A stretch of DNA of 64,000 nucleotides from Dasyornis broadbenti. Taxonomy: Eukaryota; Chordata; Aves; Passeriformes; Dasyornithidae. This document shows positions 59,936 to 64,000 of the stretch, one piece after another. Numbering within the stretch: position 1 is the first letter of the stretch; the number at the start of each line of letters is the position of its first letter. The stretch covers positions 599,254 to 663,253 of the forward strand of contig VZRN01000659.1 in the NCBI GenBank assembly GCA_013397935.1. The letters run 5' to 3'. Position numbers and translations under genes: made by a program. A model generated the notes under the pieces. That model searched no databases. It was not told where the DNA came from and saw only the letters and a list, made by a program, of their open reading frames with translations.

Positions 59936-60848
59936 ATAGAATCATTTAGGGTGGAAAGATCATCAAAGATCATCGAGTCCAACCACAAATCTAATACTGC
60001 CAAGTCCACCACTAAACCTTGTCCCCAAGTGCTGCATCTACACGTCTTTTAAATACCTCCAGGGATGGTGACCCCATCCCTTCCCTGGGCAGTCTGTTCC
60101 AGTGATTGACAACATTTCAGTGGATAATTTTTTTCTAATATTCAGTCTAAAGCTCCCCACAACTTGAGGACATTTCCTTCTGTTCTATTGCTTGTTATCT
60201 GGAAGAAGAAACTGACCCCCACCTGGCCACAACCTCCTTTCTGGTAGTTGTAAAGAGCAGTAAGTTCCTCCCTCAGTGTCCTTGTCTCCAGGCTAAACAA
60301 CCCCAGCTCCCTCAGCTGCTCATCACACTTGTGCTCCAGACACTTCCTCAGTTTCATTGCCCTTCTCTGGACACTCTCCAGCACCTCAATGTCTTTCTCA
60401 TAGTAAGGGGCCCAAAACTGAACACAGGATTTGAGGTGTGGCCTCACCAGTGTCGAGTACAGGGGGATAGATGATCACTGTCCTGATCCTGCTGGTCACA
60501 CTATATCTGACACAGGCGAGGATGCCATTGGCCTTCTTGGCCACCTGGGCACTGCTGGCTCATGTTCAGCTGCCATAGACCAGCATCTCCATGTTCTTTT
60601 CCACCGGGCAGTTTTCCAGCCACTCTGCGCCAGCCTGTAGCACTGCATGAGGTTGCTGGGACCCAAGTGCAGGACGCAGCTTGTTGAGCCTCATGTAATT
60701 GGTCTTGGCCCATCAATCCAGCCTGTTCAGATACCTCTGCAGACCCTTCCTGTCCTCCAGAAGATCAACACTCTCACCGAACTTGGTGTCTTCTGCTGAG
60801 GGTGCACTCTATCCCCTCGTCCAGATCATTGATAACAATATTGAACAT
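59936..60848 (-). mobile_element. CR1 LINE with C-terminal part of ORF2 (reverse transcriptase), decayed
   Basis: On the minus strand the 3' end is at 59936 (+ strand ATAGAATCATTTAGGGTGGA). One 101-codon minus frame (60142-60447) shows VQFWAPYYEKDIEVLESVQR and LRELGLFSLETRTLREELTA-like wording, diagnostic of the CR1 ORF2 C-terminus after the reverse-transcriptase domain. Upstream in the element, LNMSQQC appears in a different frame, so at least one frameshift lies between them. The similarity ends near 60848, so the copy is 5'-truncated. At over 900 bases it is the longest CR1 in the window. Its subfamily differs from the copies at 39614 and 54854. Confidence 0.95.
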
Positions 60849-60849
60849 A

Positions 60850-63800
60850 CCTTTATATGTGGAAGAAAAGACAGTTTTCTCTTTACATCACAGAAGTATG
60901 TGCCTTCTAAGCTCCAGATAAGGATTTTTTTATCCCATGGAAATAAAATGCATAGCTCCTTTAAAGTCTAGCTACTTGTGACTTGCTTTTAGAGAGTGAC
61001 CATGTTAATCTGACTGTGGCAAATGTGTGAAGTTCTAGAAAGTGGCTTTCAAATCCTCAGTTTCCACAAGGCCAAACAATTCAACTTAGTTGGGTCCAGT
61101 AAGACCAAAAGCCCAGACACTGGACTGAGTTCATTCAGAAGTGAGCAAAGATTGTTTCGATTTGAGTGGTTGGACAGGAAGATGGAGAAAGCAGCCCTAT
61201 GCATGTGGTTCTGTGTTTAGACAGAGCTACCAACTCTACTCCTTCTCGTCACCTCTCACCCTCCTGCCCTGGGCATTGAACTAGAACAACTTTACACATG
61301 CAGTGACCATTACCTGTGATCCTCGTGCAGGGCAACCCTGCTCTGTATGACAATGAAACCATTCTCACAGGTGCATCAGGTTCTACTCACATGTGATAAC
61401 GGATGGATTTTGGGCACTTGGAGTCACCTAATGCTTCGAGCAAATATATGTCCTTGAGCAGTAAGCCTGGACTACCCTGAACACGCACAAGGCCTAATGC
61501 CAATCCACAATCAACATCCCAAGTGCAATAACTCTCACAAGTTTCTACTGCACTATTGAGCAGGAACATAAACAAGCATGTTAGCTGGGTCTGCACCCTG
61601 GGTGTCCAAGCAATTTATGCTGCACGTAGAAAATGCTGCCAGAGCTGCTATGAGCCAGGGTCTTCCTTCTAACGATGAGCTCAAGAAAACACAGCATCTC
61701 TGAGCATGTCCTGCCTCCCAGACATTTGTGCCAGATTGTGATAACCCCAGTGTCACATAAAGATCAGTGAGATCCTCTTTTCTAAGCCTCAGTCCTTTCC
61801 TATCAGCTGCTGCCAGGCAGGAGGAGTGGAAACAGAATAGCATGCAGAAACTGGCTCTGTGGCAGCCAGGAGATTTCCTCCTCCAGGGGAATTTCTTACA
61901 GGTCATTTTCAAGCCCAATTCAATCTCCTGCATCAACTGGAAAATGAAATCCAATAAACTAGAGAAAATTGATGATGAGAGACAGAACCTGGTAGCTCTC
62001 TGAAAGTTACTTCCCAGGTGCACCCACTCTCCCTCCATCCATAACATTTGGGATCTAAGCTCTCCAGGTGGGTTTTGATCAAGGTCCAGGTAGATACGTT
62101 CATGCCAAGAGGTCAGTTGAATGCTGTCCAATTAAGAATTCAACAGGTGTTGGCTTTGCCAGAACCAAAGAGAGGCATCACACATGCCAAAGGTGAGTCA
62201 GTTAGCAAAAATTGTAACATATTTAACACTAAAACACACCTAGGCTAGTTTGCTGTGCTACCAAAAGAGTGCATTGGTCTACAGACTGGAACAATCAAGG
62301 CAGCAGTTAGAGGGAAAAAAAACCAAATCACTTAATACTCTTGCCAAACCAACACAAATGCCACTTACATTCTTACAGTTAATATCCAAATAACTGATCA
62401 CATTTCATCACGAAGAAACATGTTGCTATTGCCTGAGGCAAGCATAGGATCTACTACGGAACCAAACGGGAACAAATGAGATATTAAGCTTGAACTTGAC
62501 AAGCAACATTCCAGTTCCTACCATATTTTTTGGGGGGTGTATATTAAGAGGACAAATTATTCTGTGGAATTTTTTGCTTTCTTGTGAATTGTACCTAACT
62601 GTAGAAGAGTGCAACCCAGAAAATCAGGACATGATTTATCTCTCTGGCCTTTGAAGGACAGGTGGGGTGCTCTTGGTTAATATACTGAGGAATGCAGCTC
62701 AGGGTCTCTCTTGACTTTTCTTTTTTTTTAGTAGAGAGGGATGAGCACATATATGTACACATGTGCGTATTTCTTTACAAGTACTGGGAGCTAGGATAAA
62801 TTAAGAAATACCACAGGCAGAAATTAAATGAAGCTATTTTAAAAGGGTGTTAACACAATGATCATGAGACTTGCTTAGACAGAATATGTTGTAGAAGAGC
62901 ATGGTACTTATTCTCAGCCCAGGAAAAAAATTGTATTTGGCACAAGCATGTCTGTTACCAATATAAGTAATGAAGTATGCTGACATTTTCCTCACCAGCC
63001 CACTGTCAGACTCTAATAAAACAACTTAAAACACTCCTACAATACAGGCCAGCCACCATAGCTACAGCAACGCCACTTCTCTGTTGGCTAAAAGCCATGA
63101 AAAAGTATCTTCAGCTTCTGTGAGCACAGTAAATTAAATTTCTAAGGGATTACAGACCAGACCAAATTCATCACACATATCTCTTGTTAGTGCTAGAACA
63201 TCCCTGGGCATTTACTCTATCTCCTTCCTACCTACAGTGAAAGCTCTGTGTATTCTCCCTCCTCCTTGTTATTTCTTCCAACAGTAACAGTCTTTCCTTT
63301 CTGCAGCTAGGTAATTCACAGTGTTAACACATAATATTCTGAACACAGGTGAGTTAAGGGTCCTATGAGCCATCCATCAAAGCCAGGTTTTTGCTCTGCA
63401 GACAGTTGAGGAAATGGTTGAAGTTGTGATTGCCTTTTGTTTCCAGTTGCTAATGCCTGAACCATTACTGTTCTGCCCACTGATGCCTAAAACATTCCTT
63501 AAAATACTTGCATTGATTAGACATAGCTTTTAAAAAGTAATATATCCAAGTTGACACACAGATGATAGTAACTGTGTGGCCTCACAACCTTGACCAGCAA
63601 ACTAAATAGAGGCATCATAGAAAGGCCTTGCTATAATTAGTTTGCCACAGTTCCAGCTTTCATCATAGCAACAACGATAGATTGCATACAGTTTGGGCCA
63701 GGGCTCCTTTTTCCCCCCGTTTATCTAATTTTCAATTTGAAGATCTCTAAATCAGAAAAACCCAGCAGTTCAGCGTTCAAGGGTGCAAAATGCCAGAACC

Positions 63801-64000
63801 ATTTGAAGTTTCCCTTATCAGCATTTCTACAAGGTGCCATTCTTTCATCCTCCCCCGTGCTGAACAGGAACAGAATAGACAGAAGGAAAACGTTGCTTAG
63901 GAGCCACTTGGCTGATACTTGCACCAAACACAGACTTGCATTTTGTAAGCAAACCATCAAGTTCCACCTTTATAAAGATTGCTGACGACAAATCAGAATA
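60850..64000. other. Single-copy DNA without recognised genes
   Basis: This includes the longest gap-free open frame in the window, 192 codons on the minus strand (61553-62131). It has no recognisable domain or signal. A 79-codon minus frame (63721-63960) contains a hydrophobic stretch (LLSNVFLLSILFLF), but its start and neighbours give no support for a secreted protein. No transposon signature was seen. Confidence 0.5.

Noticed and set aside
63721..63960. 79-codon minus frame with a hydrophobic segment resembling a signal peptide
   Set aside because: The hydrophobic stretch is not close to a convincing start codon, and nothing downstream resembles a secreted protein. T-rich DNA gives such stretches often.
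1..64000. Prokaryotic-type systems (operons, CRISPR arrays, ribosome binding sites, attachment sites)
   Set aside because: The window is vertebrate nuclear DNA. No regularly spaced identical repeats or gene clusters are present.

Overview
This window is vertebrate nuclear DNA, almost certainly from a bird. The evidence is four CR1 LINE fragments with avian-type 3' ends (the degenerate ATTCTATGA-type terminal repeat), one avian ERV-type LTR with a decayed integrase region in the same orientation, short ancient repeats of the 'CCATTGAAGTCAATGG' type seen in birds, crocodilians and turtles, a CpG island in AT-rich DNA, and no long reading frames. The LTR start resembles those of passerines and related birds, but I would not go below 'bird' with confidence. 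I recognise no protein-coding gene, tRNA, rRNA or known small RNA.

Layout. 1-24.4 kb is AT-rich single-copy DNA with short homopolymer and AT tracts, one GC-richer patch near 10.2-10.7 kb, and an apparent A+C excess on the + strand. A CR1 copy (+) lies at 24.45-24.73 kb. From 24.95 to 27.43 kb there is a CpG island, interrupted by a 522-base gap (26606-27127) and a 3-N join (26292-26294) flanked by two near-identical 26-base segments. An A-rich tract of about 150 bases follows at 27.85-28.0 kb. 28-44.7 kb is single-copy DNA with an old amniote repeat (33.4 kb), a GC-richer patch with exon-like splice signals (34.7-36.05 kb) and a short CR1 fragment (-) at 39.6 kb. 44.7-46.3 kb holds a damaged endogenous retrovirus: a 3'-truncated LTR followed by a short internal region ending in integrase. 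46.4 kb carries a second old amniote repeat, 52.9-53.0 kb a possible Tc1/mariner transposase relic, 54.85-55.09 kb a CR1 (+) and 59.94-60.85 kb a longer CR1 (-) that retains the C-terminal part of its reverse-transcriptase ORF. The remainder is unannotatable AT-rich DNA.

Interpretation. The CpG island marks a promoter, and the gap probably hides its most GC-rich part, perhaps including a first exon. The base skew of the left half fits transcription leftward (- strand) from the island, so the left 24 kb may be a long first intron. This is inference and could be checked by computing the skew and by RNA data. The exon-like signals on the right are on the + strand and would belong to a different, divergent transcript. 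I see no convincing new biological system. The most useful leads are the damaged promoter assembly, the candidate + strand exons, the internally deleted retrovirus and the possible transposase relic.
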